A stretch of 64,000 bases of DNA from Pseudomonas sp. ICMP 561 (GCF_002699985.1 NZ_LKBT01000001.1:310001-374000), one strand, 5' to 3'. Counted from the first letter of the stretch, positions 9,619 through 26,030 are shown. Numbers and translations are program-made. The notes: generated by a model from the letters alone, not told the origin.

Positions 9619-9658
9619 TCAAACAAAATATAACTATCTGATTTGGAATGCTTTTTAC

Positions 9659-9747
9659 TGTAGGAGTGAGCTTGCTCGCGATAGCTCCAGTACAGGCAAT
9701 ATATTCATCGACTGACAGGCCGAATCGCGAGCAAGCTCACTCCTACA
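9659..9747. repeat. REP inverted pair 2
   Basis: TGTAGGAGTGAGCTTGCTCG and its inverted copy about 50 bases on. It belongs to a different REP subtype (AGTGAGCTTGCTCGCGA) from pair 1. The two neighbouring pairs form a BIME-like cluster after ribH2. Confidence 0.9.
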
Positions 9748-9850
9748 GGGTCCGTGTTTGCTGCGCGACAGCGTGGTGTCAGGGACACCGGGGCGACTCC
9801 TACAGGTCGCCGCTTGCTGCGAGAGAGAACTCCAGCGCTCAAAAATGCTT

Positions 9851-10858
9851 TTAAACCAGCCCGTCCGCCGTAGCCGGCACAATCAATATCCCCGCCCGCA
9901 GCCCGTTTTTGACCTTGGGATTCGGGAAAATGATCCTCGCGCCCTCTTCTTCTACTATCCAGCGTGAATGGCTCAGGTCGTCAGCCAGAACGTAGCCTTT
10001 ATCCAGCGGCGAAAAGTTTTCCACGTCCAAGGGCAAGTGCAGCCTGAAACCATCGCTGTGCTTGATGATTTCCCGGGCAACGCTGAACAGCTGCAAACCC
10101 TCAAGACTTTCGTCCACCGCGGGCTCAGTGCCTTCGATCATCTGCTCCAGACGCGTGCGCAAGCGAGTCAGATCAACTTCCTGGTTCTGCCCGAACGGTC
10201 GCGCCTTGCCCAGCTCAAGGGTAAAAGCCTCGGCCCCGAGCTTGTCGTAGGTATAGGCGCTGAATACGATAGAGGGTTTTTTCTGCAGCAATACCGCCGT
10301 CATGCCTGCTGCCTGCAACCGCGCCAGCTCCCGGCGCGAATGCTGACGCCCTTCTTTCCAGGGATACAGCGCGAATTGTTCGATCTTCGAACCACGAATC
10401 GCCGTGTGCAGGTCGTAGTGCAAACGGTAGCGATCCGGAATGCTGAAAAACGTCGCCGCCAGCCGCTCCAGCTCGCAGGCGCGTAACGCCTCAGCTCCAC
10501 CGCTGTGCTCATGACGACCGTTGAACAGCCGATTAACGTCCTGCTCAACATACCGCTCGCCACGGCGCATGGCGTCGGGATTACCGAACAGGAAAAGAAT
10601 ACGTGCCCGCGGCTGTAATTCGCCGCGGGCAATGCTGCGGATCAATTCATCCAGCAGCTCGATAGGTGCCGTCTCGTTGCCATGGATTCCGGCGGACAAC
10701 AGCAAATCCGTGCCGTTATCCCGATCCTGGGCAGGACGCACTTCCAGCGCACCTTCGCTCAGCCATCGCAATCGCACTCCGGCGACTGTCACTTGAGTCT
10801 TTTCTGCCGGTTCACGTCCAGCCAAAGTCAGGTCAAGCAGTTTACCGAGGGCGAGCAT
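9851..10858 (-). CDS. aruE: Succinylglutamate desuccinylase
   Basis: A 335-residue zinc hydrolase (AstE/AspA family, M14-like) that performs the last step of the arginine succinyltransferase pathway, N-succinylglutamate to glutamate and succinate. It shows the metal ligands in [16 protein letters not shown] (HxxE) and in [10 protein letters not shown], plus [11 protein letters not shown] near the active site. The ATG at 10858 is preferred over the GTG six bases upstream because AGGGAAC lies seven bases before the ATG. It is the promoter-distal gene of the aruC-F-G-D-B-orf-E series, all minus strand with short gaps. Confidence 0.95.
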   Translation of the reverse strand: MLALGKLLDLTLAGREPAEKTQVTVAGVRLRWLSEGALEVRPAQDRDNGTDLLLSAGIHGNETAPIELLDELIRSIARGELQPRARILFLFGNPDAMRRGERYVEQDVNRLFNGRHEHSGGAEALRACELERLAATFFSIPDRYRLHYDLHTAIRGSKIEQFALYPWKEGRQHSRRELARLQAAGMTAVLLQKKPSIVFSAYTYDKLGAEAFTLELGKARPFGQNQEVDLTRLRTRLEQMIEGTEPAVDESLEGLQLFSVAREIIKHSDGFRLHLPLDVENFSPLDKGYVLADDLSHSRWIVEEEGARIIFPNPKVKNGLRAGILIVPATADGLV

Positions 10859-10889
10859 AGGCACTGTTCCCTAATGGGTGAAGTGGGTC

Positions 10890-11174
10890 TTAGTGATTGC
10901 AGTCCGGGCCGTGCACATGCTCTTCGTCTTCACCGACGTCGGCAGGCTCCATTTCCAGCTGCAGGCTGACCAGATTGGTCGCCAGAGGACGCAACAACAG
11001 GTTGGCGTACTCGGCATCACCTTCCTCGACATCGACGCCGATCAGCAACTGGCCGCGGCCATCGTGCTGAATCCAGATTTCCTTGCCCTGCCAGACGACC
11101 GCAACGCGGGTGCAGGAGGTTTCCAGTTGGGTGCCATCGGTGTCTTCAAGGATCAACTGCAGGGTGTCGCTCAT
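10890..11174 (-). CDS. Conserved small protein between aruB and aruE
   Basis: A 94-residue acidic protein with a His/Cys-rich tail (EEHVHGPDCNH), which could bind a metal. It occupies the place of PA0900 in P. aeruginosa, between the two last catabolic genes. I know no function. Its fixed position in the operon suggests a role connected with AruB or AruE, but this is inference. An ATG at 11174 follows a GGAG-like site, with 31 bases to aruE and 63 from aruB. Confidence 0.8.
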   Translation of the reverse strand: MSDTLQLILEDTDGTQLETSCTRVAVVWQGKEIWIQHDGRGQLLIGVDVEEGDAEYANLLLRPLATNLVSLQLEMEPADVGEDEEHVHGPDCNH

Positions 11175-11237
11175 AATCGGTGTTCTCTATGGAGAGGTAA
11201 GGACGGCGGGTCGTGCCAGGCACCACCCGCCAGAATT

Positions 11238-12584
11238 TCAGGCCAACTGAAAAGGATAAACTGCGCCCAGTTTAAGGATTTGCGTCAATTCATCCAATGC
11301 TCCGCGGCATTCGACCAGCAATTGCGGATCTGCCAGATCATCTTCGCTCATGCGGTCACGATAATGCCTGTCGACCCACTGGGTCAGCGTGTCGTACAGC
11401 GGCGCGGTCATGATAACCCCGGGATTGACCGCCGCCAGCTCGGTTTCATTGAGCGCGACCCGCAGACGCAGGCACGCCGGGCCGCCGCCATTCTGCATGC
11501 TCTGCTTGAGGTCAAAGACTTTAACCTCCCTGACCGGACCAGCACCCGCGGTCAGCTCTTGCAGGTAACGCCAGACTCGCTCATTGCCGCGACACTCTTC
11601 GGGCACGACCAGCAACATGGTGCCATCGGGGCGGGACAATAGCTGGCTATTGAACAGGTAAGAACGCACCGCATCTTCGACCGAAACTTCGGCACGCGGA
11701 ACGCAAATCGGCTGGAGCTGGCCGCCGCAACGGGCAAGCTTGTCCTGCAATTCAGCCAGCATGCGCTCGGTATGGAGAAATGCGTCCTCGTGATAGAACA
11801 ACACTTCGCCGTTACCCACGGCAATCACATCGTTGTGAAACACACCCTGATCAATCACCGCCGGGTTCTGCTGACCGTACACGACGGCGCTGTCACTCAA
11901 ACCATGCAAGCGAGCCACGGCCTGGGATGCTTCGAGGGTCTGGCGCGCAGGGTACTTCTGCGGCTCAGGAAATCGCGAATCAAAAGCGCTGCGCCCGAAC
12001 ACGAAAAACTCCACCCCCGCCTCGCCATAGTCACGACATAGACGCGTGTGATTGGCGGCGCCCTCATCACCAAACTGGGCAACAGAAGGCAACGCAGCGT
12101 GGTGGGCAAAGTGTTGCGAATTGGCGAACATCGCCGCCAGCACACGGCTGGTGGTCGGGTGCTCGATGCTACGGTGGTATTTGCAGGCCAGGTTGGCGGC
12201 GGTGAAATGCACGCGGCCATCAGCGGTGTCGGCGCTCGGGCTGACCGTTGCGGCGTTGGCGACCCACATGCTCGAGGCTGAACAACTGGCAGCCAGCAGA
12301 GGTTTGGCTTGCCTGGCAGCCTGCTCGATCACATGTGCGTCTGTGCCGCTAAAGCCAAGACGGCGCAGACCGGCGATATCCGGACGCTCCTGTGGCGCGA
12401 GGACACCCTGGGTAAAACCCATGTCCATCAACGCCTTCATCTTCGCCAGGCCCTGCAACGCAGCCTCGCGAGGATTGGAGGACTGCAGGCAGTTGCTTTG
12501 CGAGGCGACGTTACCGTACGACAGACCGCCGTAGTTGTGCGTCGGCCCGACCAGGCCGTCAAAATTGACTTCGTATGATTTCAT
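11238..12584 (-). CDS. aruB: N-succinylarginine dihydrolase
   Basis: A 448-residue cytoplasmic amidinotransferase-fold hydrolase. It turns N2-succinylarginine into succinylornithine, CO2 and two NH3, step two of the AST pathway. The N terminus [20 protein letters not shown] is the family signature. The catalytic cysteine is in [13 protein letters not shown] (about residue 371), and the conserved [12 protein letters not shown] carries the active-site histidine. The full length matches E. coli AstB. It lies 207 bases after aruD, a gap filled by a REP pair, so transcript stability may differ across this junction. Confidence 0.96.
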   Translation of the reverse strand: MKSYEVNFDGLVGPTHNYGGLSYGNVASQSNCLQSSNPREAALQGLAKMKALMDMGFTQGVLAPQERPDIAGLRRLGFSGTDAHVIEQAARQAKPLLAASCSASSMWVANAATVSPSADTADGRVHFTAANLACKYHRSIEHPTTSRVLAAMFANSQHFAHHAALPSVAQFGDEGAANHTRLCRDYGEAGVEFFVFGRSAFDSRFPEPQKYPARQTLEASQAVARLHGLSDSAVVYGQQNPAVIDQGVFHNDVIAVGNGEVLFYHEDAFLHTERMLAELQDKLARCGGQLQPICVPRAEVSVEDAVRSYLFNSQLLSRPDGTMLLVVPEECRGNERVWRYLQELTAGAGPVREVKVFDLKQSMQNGGGPACLRLRVALNETELAAVNPGVIMTAPLYDTLTQWVDRHYRDRMSEDDLADPQLLVECRGALDELTQILKLGAVYPFQLA

Positions 12585-12696
12585 CGGCTCGGCTCCGTGG
12601 ATCTTTTCTTATAAGCGTAAGGTTCAATCATCGCTTCGCAGCCTTGGGCAGCTTTATCAAACAACATATAACTTACTGAACTGCCATGGATTTTCT

Positions 12697-12767
12697 GTAG
12701 GAGCTGCCGAAGGCTGCGAAGCATTCATCCTGACACTCCGCCATCGCAGCCTTCGGCAGCTCCTACA
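12697..12767. repeat. REP inverted pair, GCTGCCGAAGGCTGCGA subtype
   Basis: TGTAGGAGCTGCCGAAGGCTGCGA and its inverted copy lie between aruD and aruB. A degenerate single arm (CGCTTCGCAGCCTTGGGCAGC) lies at about 12632-12652. The position inside an operon suggests an effect on mRNA decay or polarity. Confidence 0.88.
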
Positions 12768-12791
12768 GGTTCAATGTTTACTGCAGGACAG

Positions 12792-15283
<2,492 letters not shown>

Positions 15284-15357
15284 GCTATCTCCTCAATACC
15301 ACTTCCCTCGGGAAACGGCGAAACTCGCTAAACCAGCCATCCACATTCAAAGGCGTA

Positions 15358-16389
15358 TCAGACCGCCACGACCCGCACGCTGGCATCTTCACCAACACCC
15401 AGGGCCTCGGCTGCTGCCAGACTCAGGGCGACCGGCTTGCCTGGCGCCCAGTCCAGTTCCAGCAATATCGCCCGGTAATCCTGCAACAAGCCATTGGCAA
15501 CCAGATACAGACGGCCGCCGGAACCGGTGTCAGTGGATCGTTGAGCGTCGATTTTAACGGGCACCAAGCGGCTCTGAGCGATGGAGCGAATCCCGGAAAC
15601 ACGCGCATGCAGGGTCGGGCCACCGTCGAAAATGTCGATGTAGTGATCGGTCTCGAAGCCTTCGCGCATCAGGATGTCGAAGGTGATCTGCGCCCGCGGA
15701 TGCACCTGGCCCATAGCTTCCTGGGCGGCGTCCGGCAACAACGGCACATAAATCGGGTAATGCGGCATCAGCTCGGCGAGGAATGTCCGGCTTTTCAGCC
15801 CGCACAGACGTTCGGCTGCGGCATAGTTCAAATCGAAGAAATTGCGCCCGATGGCATCCCAGAAGGGCGAGTCGCCATTTTCATCGCTGTAACCGACAAT
15901 CTCGGTCACCACCGAGTCCGCGAAGCGCTCCGGGTGGCTCGCGACAAACAGCAGACGCCCCCGGGAATTAAGCTCCGACCATGCACTGCCCACCAGTTCA
16001 GGGACCACATAGAAACTGGTCAACAGGCTGTTGCCGGTCAAGTCGTGGCACTGGGACAGAACATGAATCTTGTTATGAATCTTCAGCTCGCGAGAGGCGT
16101 GAACGAAGGTTTCGTTACGGAAGCTGTAAAAGGGTTCGGAATAGCCCGCCGAAGCGACAATCCCTGAACAGCCCACCAGTCGTCCGCTTTCACTGTCTTC
16201 CAGTACGAAGAAGTAGGTTTCTTCGCCATTGAAGCTCACTTCAGCCGCGAATGAGGCTTCCGAAGCGGCGATCTTGTCGCCAAGCCGTCCCGCATCGTCA
16301 GGCAGGGACGTGACACCGATCGGGCTGTCGGCAGCGAGGCGTTGAACCTCGGCCAGATCAGCCATTTGCGCGGGGCGCATCACGAGCAT
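15358..16389 (-). CDS. aruF: Arginine/ornithine N-succinyltransferase, alpha subunit
   Basis: A 343-residue paralogue of AruG and partner subunit of arginine succinyltransferase, which in P. aeruginosa also acts on ornithine. It begins MLVMRPAQMADLAEVQRLA and has the shared GYSDENGDSPFWDAIGRNFF motif. The start at 16389 is chosen because family members begin here and GGAGTGGCACC lies upstream. The open frame extends another 27 codons without similarity. It sits 147 bases after aruC in the same operon. Confidence 0.95.
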   Translation of the reverse strand: MLVMRPAQMADLAEVQRLAADSPIGVTSLPDDAGRLGDKIAASEASFAAEVSFNGEETYFFVLEDSESGRLVGCSGIVASAGYSEPFYSFRNETFVHASRELKIHNKIHVLSQCHDLTGNSLLTSFYVVPELVGSAWSELNSRGRLLFVASHPERFADSVVTEIVGYSDENGDSPFWDAIGRNFFDLNYAAAERLCGLKSRTFLAELMPHYPIYVPLLPDAAQEAMGQVHPRAQITFDILMREGFETDHYIDIFDGGPTLHARVSGIRSIAQSRLVPVKIDAQRSTDTGSGGRLYLVANGLLQDYRAILLELDWAPGKPVALSLAAAEALGVGEDASVRVVAV

Positions 16390-16536
16390 GGTGCCACTCC
16401 TTACCAGAACACAGACCGGGCAAACCCGGCACAGAAAAAAAGCGCCACGTGGATCAACGCCACATGGCACAGGAAAATGTCCGACGCTTACCGTGCAGGC
16501 AAACGCCGGAAGGTGTTGCGTTGGATCAGCCCGCCA

Positions 16537-17902
<1,366 letters not shown>

Positions 17903-18041
17903 TTAACCATCGCAAAGGCGCAGTTTAAACGTTGCGGGCGGATTGTTGCAGATACAGATGATTTGATTTGTTGGAGCGAGTGGGCGGCAATCCGACTTGC
18001 CCGCGAAGAACGATGAATTGACTTGCCTGGATACATTCCTC

Positions 18042-18130
18042 TGTAGGAGTGAGCTTGCTCGCGATAGCGTTCTTTCAGTCACCTATATGTATTCTGAAAA
18101 GCCGCCATCGCGAGCAAGCTCACTCCTACA
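18042..18130. repeat. REP inverted pair, AGTGAGCTTGCTCGCGA subtype
   Basis: TGTAGGAGTGAGCTTGCTCG and its inverted copy between argR and aruC. It is the same subtype as the pair at 9659-9747. Confidence 0.9.
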
Positions 18131-18158
18131 AGTCCTCAACCACCAAAACTAGCAGGAC

Positions 18159-19139
18159 TCACCCCCGCTCGGCAGGCACCGACGACAATTCAAACGGGCT
18201 GCTGCTGCGGCGCTGGTTACGGTCTTCACGGGGGGTCGCGCCGAAGAAGTTGCGGTAGGCGCTGGAGAAGTGTGGCCCTGAGGAGAAGCCACAGGACAAG
18301 CCAATCTGGATGATGGATTTGCTGGTCTGCATCAGCATCTGTCGCGCCTTGTTGAGGCGCAGCTCCAGGTAATACTGGCTCGGCACGCGATTGAGGTACT
18401 GCTTGAAGATCCGCTCCAGTTGCCTGCGCGACACACACACGTGCTGGGCAATTTCATCCGTGGTCAGCGGCTCTTCGATGTTGGCTTCCATCAGTAGCAC
18501 AGCCTGAGTCAACTTCGGATGGCTGGACCCCAGGCGATTCTGCAACGGAATACGCTGACGCTCGCCGCCTTCGCGGATGCGCTCCACTACCAGTTCTTCG
18601 GACACCGCGCCCGCCAGTTCGGCGCCATGATCACGCGCCAGCACGGCCAGCAACAGATCCAGCACCGACATGCCGCCACACGCGGTCAAACGATCACGAT
18701 CCCAGTCAAACAGATGGCTGGTGGCAATCACTTTGGGGAAACGCTCGGTAAAATCATCCTGCCAGCGCCAGTGCACCGCAGCGCGATAGCCATCCAGCAG
18801 CCCCAACTGAGCCAGTGGGTAAACCCCTGCTGAAAGTCCGCCAATGACGCAACCGGAACGCACCAACTGCTTGAGCGCCGAGGCCAGCGTGGCGTTCACC
18901 GTCACAGGTGGCTCATCAGCCAGCAAAAACAGCTTCTGGCAACCTTCCAGCCGCCCCGCCCAAGGCTCGCCGGGCAATTGCCATGCGCCCTCGGCAGGCG
19001 CTTCGGCTTGCAGAAACGACAGCTCGTAAAGCACTTCCGGATGGACGCGCTGGGCGACACGCAAGGCTTCCTCGGCCAGCGCCAGAGTCAGGGCTTTGGT
19101 GCTGGGCCAGATAAGAAAACCAATTCGTTGAGCGGTCAT
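18159..19139 (-). CDS. argR: AraC-family arginine regulator ArgR
   Basis: A 326-residue transcription factor. In pseudomonads ArgR (AraC/XylS type, unrelated to E. coli ArgR) activates the aru and aot operons and represses arginine synthesis in response to arginine. The N-terminal two thirds form a DJ-1/PfpI-like sensor (MTAQRIGFLIWPSTKALTLA onward). The C-terminal 100 residues hold two helix-turn-helix motifs, with the AraC signature around LNKARQMLMQTSKSIIQIGL. The start at 19139 matches the P. aeruginosa protein. It is the last gene of the aot operon direction, 161 bases after aotP. That gap contains a hairpin (CATGCTGC/GCAGCATG, 19235-19257) without a T run. Confidence 0.95.
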   Translation of the reverse strand: MTAQRIGFLIWPSTKALTLALAEEALRVAQRVHPEVLYELSFLQAEAPAEGAWQLPGEPWAGRLEGCQKLFLLADEPPVTVNATLASALKQLVRSGCVIGGLSAGVYPLAQLGLLDGYRAAVHWRWQDDFTERFPKVIATSHLFDWDRDRLTACGGMSVLDLLLAVLARDHGAELAGAVSEELVVERIREGGERQRIPLQNRLGSSHPKLTQAVLLMEANIEEPLTTDEIAQHVCVSRRQLERIFKQYLNRVPSQYYLELRLNKARQMLMQTSKSIIQIGLSCGFSSGPHFSSAYRNFFGATPREDRNQRRSSSPFELSSVPAERG

Positions 19140-19300
19140 GGCATGCAATCCGAAACGTGTCGCTGTTGTTGAAACTGTGTGCACAGCTTATGGGGCGGGC
19201 ATCGACGCCCAGGCTGAATCTACTGCAATCAGCTCATGCTGCTTGCCGCGCAGCATGAACGGTTACGTCTCGAAACGCATCGCCAAAACGTAGCTTTTCG

Positions 19301-20065
19301 TTACTTCAAGCTACCCGAGAGGAATTGCTGCAAACGTTCGGACTGCGGATTGACCAGGACTTCACGAGGATCACCGCGCTCTTCGACCACGCCTTTGTGG
19401 AGAAAGATCAATTGGTTGGAGACTTCACGGGCGAAGCCCATTTCGTGCGTCACCACGACCATGGTCCGGCCTTCCTGAGCCAGGGCCTGCATGACTTTAA
19501 GCACGTCACCCACCAGCTCAGGGTCCAGCGCGGAGGTCGGCTCGTCGAACAGCATCACCTCCGGCTCCATCGCCAGGGCACGGGCAATCGCCACACGCTG
19601 CTGTTCGCCACCGGACATATGCCCCGGATAGGCGTCCTTGCGGTGAGCAACGCCTACTTTGGCCAGGTAATGCTCGGCTTTTTCCAGTGCTTCTTTTTTC
19701 GACACGCCCAACACATGCACCGGAGCTTCGATGATGTTTTCCAGCGCCGTCATGTGCGACCACAAGTTGAAGTGCTGAAACACCATGGACAGACGTGAAC
19801 GCATGCGCTGCAGTTGTTTCGGGTCCGCAGCGCGCATGCTGCCGTCTTTGTTGGCGACCAGTTGAAGCTCTTCATTGTTGAGCAGAATCTTGCCCGCGTG
19901 GGGCTGCTCCAGCAGATTGATGCAACGCAGGAAGGTGCTTTTGCCCGAACCACTGGAGCCAATGATGCTGATCACATCGCCCGCTTTGGCGGTCAGGGAG
20001 ACTCCGTTGAGCACTTCATGGTTGCCATAGCGTTTGTGCAGGTCCTGGACTTCCAGTTTGTTCAT
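19301..20065 (-). CDS. aotP: Arginine/ornithine ABC transporter ATP-binding protein
   Basis: A 254-residue HisP-type ATPase that energises the Aot importer at the inner face of the membrane. Walker A is [13 protein letters not shown], the ABC signature is [16 protein letters not shown], and Walker B is [27 protein letters not shown] is the typical family start, so I use 20065. An ATG at 20095 overlapping the preceding stop is an alternative start that would add ten residues. It follows the AstE-like gene and precedes argR. Confidence 0.94.
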   Translation of the reverse strand: MNKLEVQDLHKRYGNHEVLNGVSLTAKAGDVISIIGSSGSGKSTFLRCINLLEQPHAGKILLNNEELQLVANKDGSMRAADPKQLQRMRSRLSMVFQHFNLWSHMTALENIIEAPVHVLGVSKKEALEKAEHYLAKVGVAHRKDAYPGHMSGGEQQRVAIARALAMEPEVMLFDEPTSALDPELVGDVLKVMQALAQEGRTMVVVTHEMGFAREVSNQLIFLHKGVVEERGDPREVLVNPQSERLQQFLSGSLK

Positions 20066-20087
20066 GCTTTCAGTTCTCACAAATCGG

Positions 20088-21200
20088 TCAGTCATTGAGC
20101 AAGCGACCCTGACGTCGGGCAGTACGACCCGCCACCTTGGCCAGCCAGAAGCCCGGCTGGGCGTAACGCAGTCGCTCGATGGCAAACAACACCCCGGCGG
20201 TATTCGAGCAAACAGTACTGACCCGGTCAGACAGTGGATCAATCACTTCAAACAGCGGCTCACCCACTTCGACCCAGGCGCCTGCGTCACGCAGGAAACT
20301 CACCACGCCAGGGTGCGGGGCGAACAGCAATTCAGTGCCTTCGAACGGCATCCCTTCGCACTCTTCATGGGCTGCCTGCGGCCAGTCACCACTGATAAAA
20401 CCTTGCCCGGCAAGAAACGCCAGAATGCCTTCGGCATGAGCCTCGGCCTCAGGCTTACCGGTATCGGCCTGACCGCCCAGTTCAATGGTAGTTGCCAGGC
20501 AGGTCAGCGGGATCTGCGCATCAGGGAAAATCCGCGACAGGCGCAACCACGGTAGCGAACAGGCCTCGTCGAACGAACTGCCACCCGAGTCTTCCGCCAG
20601 CAAAGCCACTTGCACATTCAAATGCGCAGTCAGCGAGCGCCATTGCGGCCAGTGCTGCGGCAAGGCGTACATGTGCAATGCAGCATCGGCGTCGCAATGC
20701 AGGTCGAGCACAACATCGGCCACGCACGCGTGACTCAGCAGAATCCGCTGCATGCCGCGCAGCTCACTTTCAGCTGGAGGCAAATTAGCCAGCACCGTGG
20801 TCATGGCCTGACGGATCAATTGCACATTGCTGTGCGGGTCATCGCCCAACTGGCCTTCAAGCAATTCGGCCACCGGCTCGCTCAGTTCGGAGAAATCGCG
20901 ATTGAAATTCTTGCCACTGCCAAACTCGAAACGGCCTTGATGTGCGCCTTGCAACAACTGACCCAGGCCAATCGGGTTGGCGACCGGTACCAGTTCGATA
21001 ACGCCCTTGAGCGCGCCCTGCTCTTCCAGTTCGGCCAAACGCTTCTTCAGCTCCCAGGCCGTGCGCATACCCGGCAGCTCATCGGCGTGCAGGCTGGCCT
21101 GAATGTAGGCCTTGCGCTCGCCGCTGCCGAAACGGAACACGCTGAGGTGGCGCTCGGTGCCGAGAGTGCTCCACGGCAATACATGATCGGTTCTTTGCAT
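20088..21200 (-). CDS. AstE/AspA-like zinc deacylase in the aot operon
   Basis: A 370-residue member of the succinylglutamate desuccinylase/aspartoacylase group. Likely zinc ligands are in [14 protein letters not shown] (HxxE) and [26 protein letters not shown] is another family stretch. The P. aeruginosa counterpart is PA0891, in the same place between aotM and aotP. The substrate is unknown. Its place in an amino-acid importer operon suggests deacylation of an imported acyl-amino acid or acyl-guanidino compound, which is inference. One base separates it from aotM, so translation is probably coupled. Confidence 0.85.
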   Translation of the reverse strand: MQRTDHVLPWSTLGTERHLSVFRFGSGERKAYIQASLHADELPGMRTAWELKKRLAELEEQGALKGVIELVPVANPIGLGQLLQGAHQGRFEFGSGKNFNRDFSELSEPVAELLEGQLGDDPHSNVQLIRQAMTTVLANLPPAESELRGMQRILLSHACVADVVLDLHCDADAALHMYALPQHWPQWRSLTAHLNVQVALLAEDSGGSSFDEACSLPWLRLSRIFPDAQIPLTCLATTIELGGQADTGKPEAEAHAEGILAFLAGQGFISGDWPQAAHEECEGMPFEGTELLFAPHPGVVSFLRDAGAWVEVGEPLFEVIDPLSDRVSTVCSNTAGVLFAIERLRYAQPGFWLAKVAGRTARRQGRLLND

Positions 21201-21201
21201 G

Positions 21202-21900
21202 TCAGGCCTTCCGGGGTGCGAGGTAGCCCAGCCAGCGGCGTTCAGCCAGCTTGAACAGGCGCACCAGAATGAATGTCAGGCACAGGTAGAACACGCCTGC
21301 GGTGATAAACGCCTCGAAGGGCAAAAAGCTTTCCGAGTTGACCGCCCGGGCCGCTCCGGTGATGTCGACCAGAGTGACGCTGGACGCGAGACTGGTGGTC
21401 TGCAACATCATGATCACTTCGTTGCTGTACTGCGGCAGCGCTCGACGCAAGGCCGAAGGCAGCAGGATGCGGCGGTACATTTTGGATTTGGACATGCCCA
21501 TGGCACGTGCCGCTTCAATCTCGCCCGCAGGCGTAGCCTTGAGGCTGCCAGCGATGATTTCCGCGGTGTAGGCGCTGGTATTGATCGCAAACGCTAGACA
21601 AGCGCAAAAGGTCGCACTGGACAGCCATGGCCACAGGAAGCTTTCCCGGACCGCAGCGAACTGCGACAGGCCGTAATAGATCAGATACAGCTGCACCAGC
21701 ATCGGCGTGCCACGAATCACGTAGGTATAAAGCCACGCAGGCATATTCACCCAAGGCTTTTTCGACACCCGCATCAGACCCAGTGGCAACGCCGCAAACA
21801 GACCAAACACCAGGGCGATGCCGAGCAACTCAAGGGTGGTCAGCAAACCGGCGAAGTACAGCGGCAGATTGTCCCAGATCACGTTGTAATCAAAAATCAC
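21202..21900 (-). CDS. aotM: Arginine/ornithine ABC transporter permease AotM
   Basis: A 232-residue HisM-type inner-membrane permease with about five hydrophobic helices. The EAA loop is visible as EIEAARAMGMSKSKMYRRIL, which docks to AotP. The start overlaps the aotQ stop by four bases. In the complex it pairs with AotQ to form the translocation channel. Confidence 0.94.
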   Translation of the reverse strand: MIFDYNVIWDNLPLYFAGLLTTLELLGIALVFGLFAALPLGLMRVSKKPWVNMPAWLYTYVIRGTPMLVQLYLIYYGLSQFAAVRESFLWPWLSSATFCACLAFAINTSAYTAEIIAGSLKATPAGEIEAARAMGMSKSKMYRRILLPSALRRALPQYSNEVIMMLQTTSLASSVTLVDITGAARAVNSESFLPFEAFITAGVFYLCLTFILVRLFKLAERRWLGYLAPRKA

Positions 21901-22586
21901 AGGTCAGCCGCCCTTACTCCAACGGAGTAACGTTTTTCGACAAGGCGCAGAGCCAATAGCGAAACGCTGGTGATCAGCAAATAGATCCCGGCCACCGCCA
22001 GGAAGAAGGTAAAGGGCTGACTGGTGGCGTCGCCTGCCTGCTTGGCAAGAAACATCATGTCCTGCAGACCGACCAGCGAAATCAGCGCGGTCGCCTTGGT
22101 CAGTACCAGCCAGTTATTGGTGAAGCCGGGGATCGCCAGGCGAACCATCTGCGGCACCAGAATTCTGAAGAACACTTTGGAGTGACTCATCCCATAAGCA
22201 AGGCCCGCTTCGGCCTGCCCTTTTGGAATGGCCATGAATGCACCGCGGAAGGTTTCCGACAGATAAGCACCGAAGATGAAACCCAGGGTACCGATACCGG
22301 CAGCCAGAGGGCTCAGGTCGATGTAATCGTCGTGACCGAGCGTCGGCGCGATGGTGTTCAAGGCACCCTGACCGCCATAGAAAATCAGCAGGATCAGGAC
22401 CAGATCGGGAATCCCGCGAATCACAGTGGAATACACGTCACCCAGCCAGGCCAGCCAGCGCACCGGCGACAAACGCAACGACACACCGATCAGACCCAGG
22501 ACGATTGCCAGCGCCATCGACGACAGGGCCAGTTGCAGCGTCAGCCCTGCGCCCTCGAGGATGACAGCCCCGTAGCCATTCAACAT
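21897..22586 (-). CDS. aotQ: Arginine/ornithine ABC transporter permease AotQ
   Basis: A 229-residue HisQ-type permease with the EAA loop AEAGLAYGMSHSKVFFRILV and five predicted membrane helices. It pairs with AotM, lies 85 bases after aotJ, and overlaps aotM by four bases. Confidence 0.94.
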   Translation of the reverse strand: MLNGYGAVILEGAGLTLQLALSSMALAIVLGLIGVSLRLSPVRWLAWLGDVYSTVIRGIPDLVLILLIFYGGQGALNTIAPTLGHDDYIDLSPLAAGIGTLGFIFGAYLSETFRGAFMAIPKGQAEAGLAYGMSHSKVFFRILVPQMVRLAIPGFTNNWLVLTKATALISLVGLQDMMFLAKQAGDATSQPFTFFLAVAGIYLLITSVSLLALRLVEKRYSVGVRAADL

Positions 22587-22671
22587 GTTATGCGGTCCTC
22601 ATGGGTGTAAAAAATGGCGCTAGCCACAACACCGAAACCGGCTTCTGGCTGCGCCATCCGTGACGACAGGT

Positions 22672-23448
22672 TTACTTGCCGTAAACGTCGAAGTCGAAGT
22701 ACTTGTCCTGAATCTTCTTGTACTCGCCGTTGGCACGAATCGCAGCGATCGCGGCGTTGATGCGCTCAACGTTGGCCTTGTCGCCCTTGCGAACAGCAAT
22801 GCCGATGCCGTCACCAAAGTAAGCCGGGTCAGTGAACGCCGGGCCGACAAAAGCATAGCCTTTGCCCGAATCGGTTTTCAGGAAACCGTCCTGCAGCAGG
22901 GTCGCGTCCGCTACCGTGCCGTCCAGACGACCGGCCTTGAGGTCCAGGTAGATTTCGTTCTGGGAGCTGTAGGACTTGATCACGGCGCCCTTGGGCTCAA
23001 GCACCTTTTTGGCGAAAGTGTCGTGGATCGTTCCACGTTGCGCGCCGATCGTCTTGCCTTTGAGTTCATCCAGGCTATCGCTGACGGTGGTGCCTTCCTT
23101 CATGACCAGACGCGCCTGAGTGCTGTAGTAGCGATCAGTGAAATCAACCGACTTCTTGCGGTCTTCGGTGATGGACATCGAGGACAGGATCGCATCGATC
23201 TTGCGCACTTTCAGCGCCGGGATCAGGCCGTCGAATTCCTGCTCGACCCACGTGCACTTGACCTTCATCTCAGCACACAGGGCGTTGCCGATATCGTAGT
23301 CGAAACCGACGATGCTGCCGTCCGGTGCTTTGGAGGCAAACGGAGGGTACGCTGCTTCAATACCGATTTTCAGAGGCTTTTCGTCTGCGAACACTGGCTG
23401 CGCCAGAACGGTCAGCGCCATTGCGCCAAGCAGCATGAGCTTTTTCAT
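22672..23448 (-). CDS. aotJ: Arginine/ornithine periplasmic binding protein AotJ
   Basis: A 258-residue solute-binding protein (SBP_bac_3 family, ArgT/HisJ-like) that delivers arginine and ornithine to AotQM. A Sec signal peptide ends at [14 protein letters not shown]. Family motifs include [25 protein letters not shown] and [14 protein letters not shown]. The start at 23448 gives the signal peptide directly. The longer upstream frame has no support. It is the first gene of the aot operon. Confidence 0.95.
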   Translation of the reverse strand: MKKLMLLGAMALTVLAQPVFADEKPLKIGIEAAYPPFASKAPDGSIVGFDYDIGNALCAEMKVKCTWVEQEFDGLIPALKVRKIDAILSSMSITEDRKKSVDFTDRYYSTQARLVMKEGTTVSDSLDELKGKTIGAQRGTIHDTFAKKVLEPKGAVIKSYSSQNEIYLDLKAGRLDGTVADATLLQDGFLKTDSGKGYAFVGPAFTDPAYFGDGIGIAVRKGDKANVERINAAIAAIRANGEYKKIQDKYFDFDVYGK

Positions 23449-23611
23449 TGTCAGGACTCCGTCGGTAAAACACGACAAATGGCAACGTGAGCAAGAGCCC
23501 AGGATGCGAAGAGGACTATTGGAGATAGACGCCAGGCGACTGGGACCGGTATGCGGACCTGCAAGCCTGCGGCGAGTGAGCGGCATTTTAACGGGACGCT
23601 CGAAGTCGATA

Positions 23612-23627
23612 TTTCTTCAATGCGACA
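23612..23627 (-). promoter_or_regulatory. Candidate ArgR half-site upstream of aotJ
   Basis: TGTCGC-N8-AA on the minus strand, 165-180 bases before the aotJ start. It matches the P. aeruginosa ArgR half-site. The continuation (ATCGACTTCGAGCG) could be a weak second half-site. The rest of 23449-24074 holds no gene, only a REP-like pair and the acsA terminator. Confidence 0.4.
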
Positions 23628-23923
23628 ACTAGTTACAAATGCACTGAAAATCACGGCATGCGCATTGACAACCAAAAACGGTTATGCAAAGGCGAAAAGA
23701 GGGATAACCCGTGATTGCAGCAAAATGCGCGCCCATTATTGGCAAAGCCTTGTAATACGGCAAGGGCGGGATTGCCGCATGTTTATCTGCCAGCTATTTG
23801 AGTAGCAGATTCTTACAGATGTGAGGTGCGTTGCCCCATAAGCGGGAGTGGCGTTACCTGAGCGGTGGGGTGGGTAACAGGTCGATATATATCCTGGTTG
23901 GATATCACTGTGTTGCTGGACCT

Positions 23924-24015
23924 TGTAGGACTGGCTTTAGCCGGGAGGGAGGCATTCCTGCCAATGCAAATGCGGCGGATGTACCAGCCCCCTCCCGGCT
24001 AAAGCCAGTCCTACA
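23924..24015. repeat. REP-like inverted pair, GGCTTTAGCCGGGAGG subtype
   Basis: TGTAGGACTGGCTTTAGCCG and its inverted copy, each arm itself palindromic (GGCTTTAGCC). The same subtype recurs at 29817-29908 and 35058-35149. Confidence 0.88.
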
Positions 24016-24021
24016 GACCAT

Positions 24022-24062
24022 AAAAAAAGCCCCACCCGGCTCACACCGGATGGGGCTTTTTG
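24022..24062 (-). terminator. Terminator of acsA
   Basis: AAAGCCCCACCCGG and CCGGATGGGGCTTTT form a stem with one internal mismatch. T runs lie on both sides, just after the acsA stop. Confidence 0.88.
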
Positions 24063-24074
24063 AGGCGCTGACTA

Positions 24075-26030
<1,956 letters not shown>

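Noticed and set aside
9512..9850. Hairpins after ribH2 as terminators or small RNAs
   Set aside because: Both match REP subtypes seen elsewhere in the window, so REP explains them. No promoter for an RNA gene was seen.
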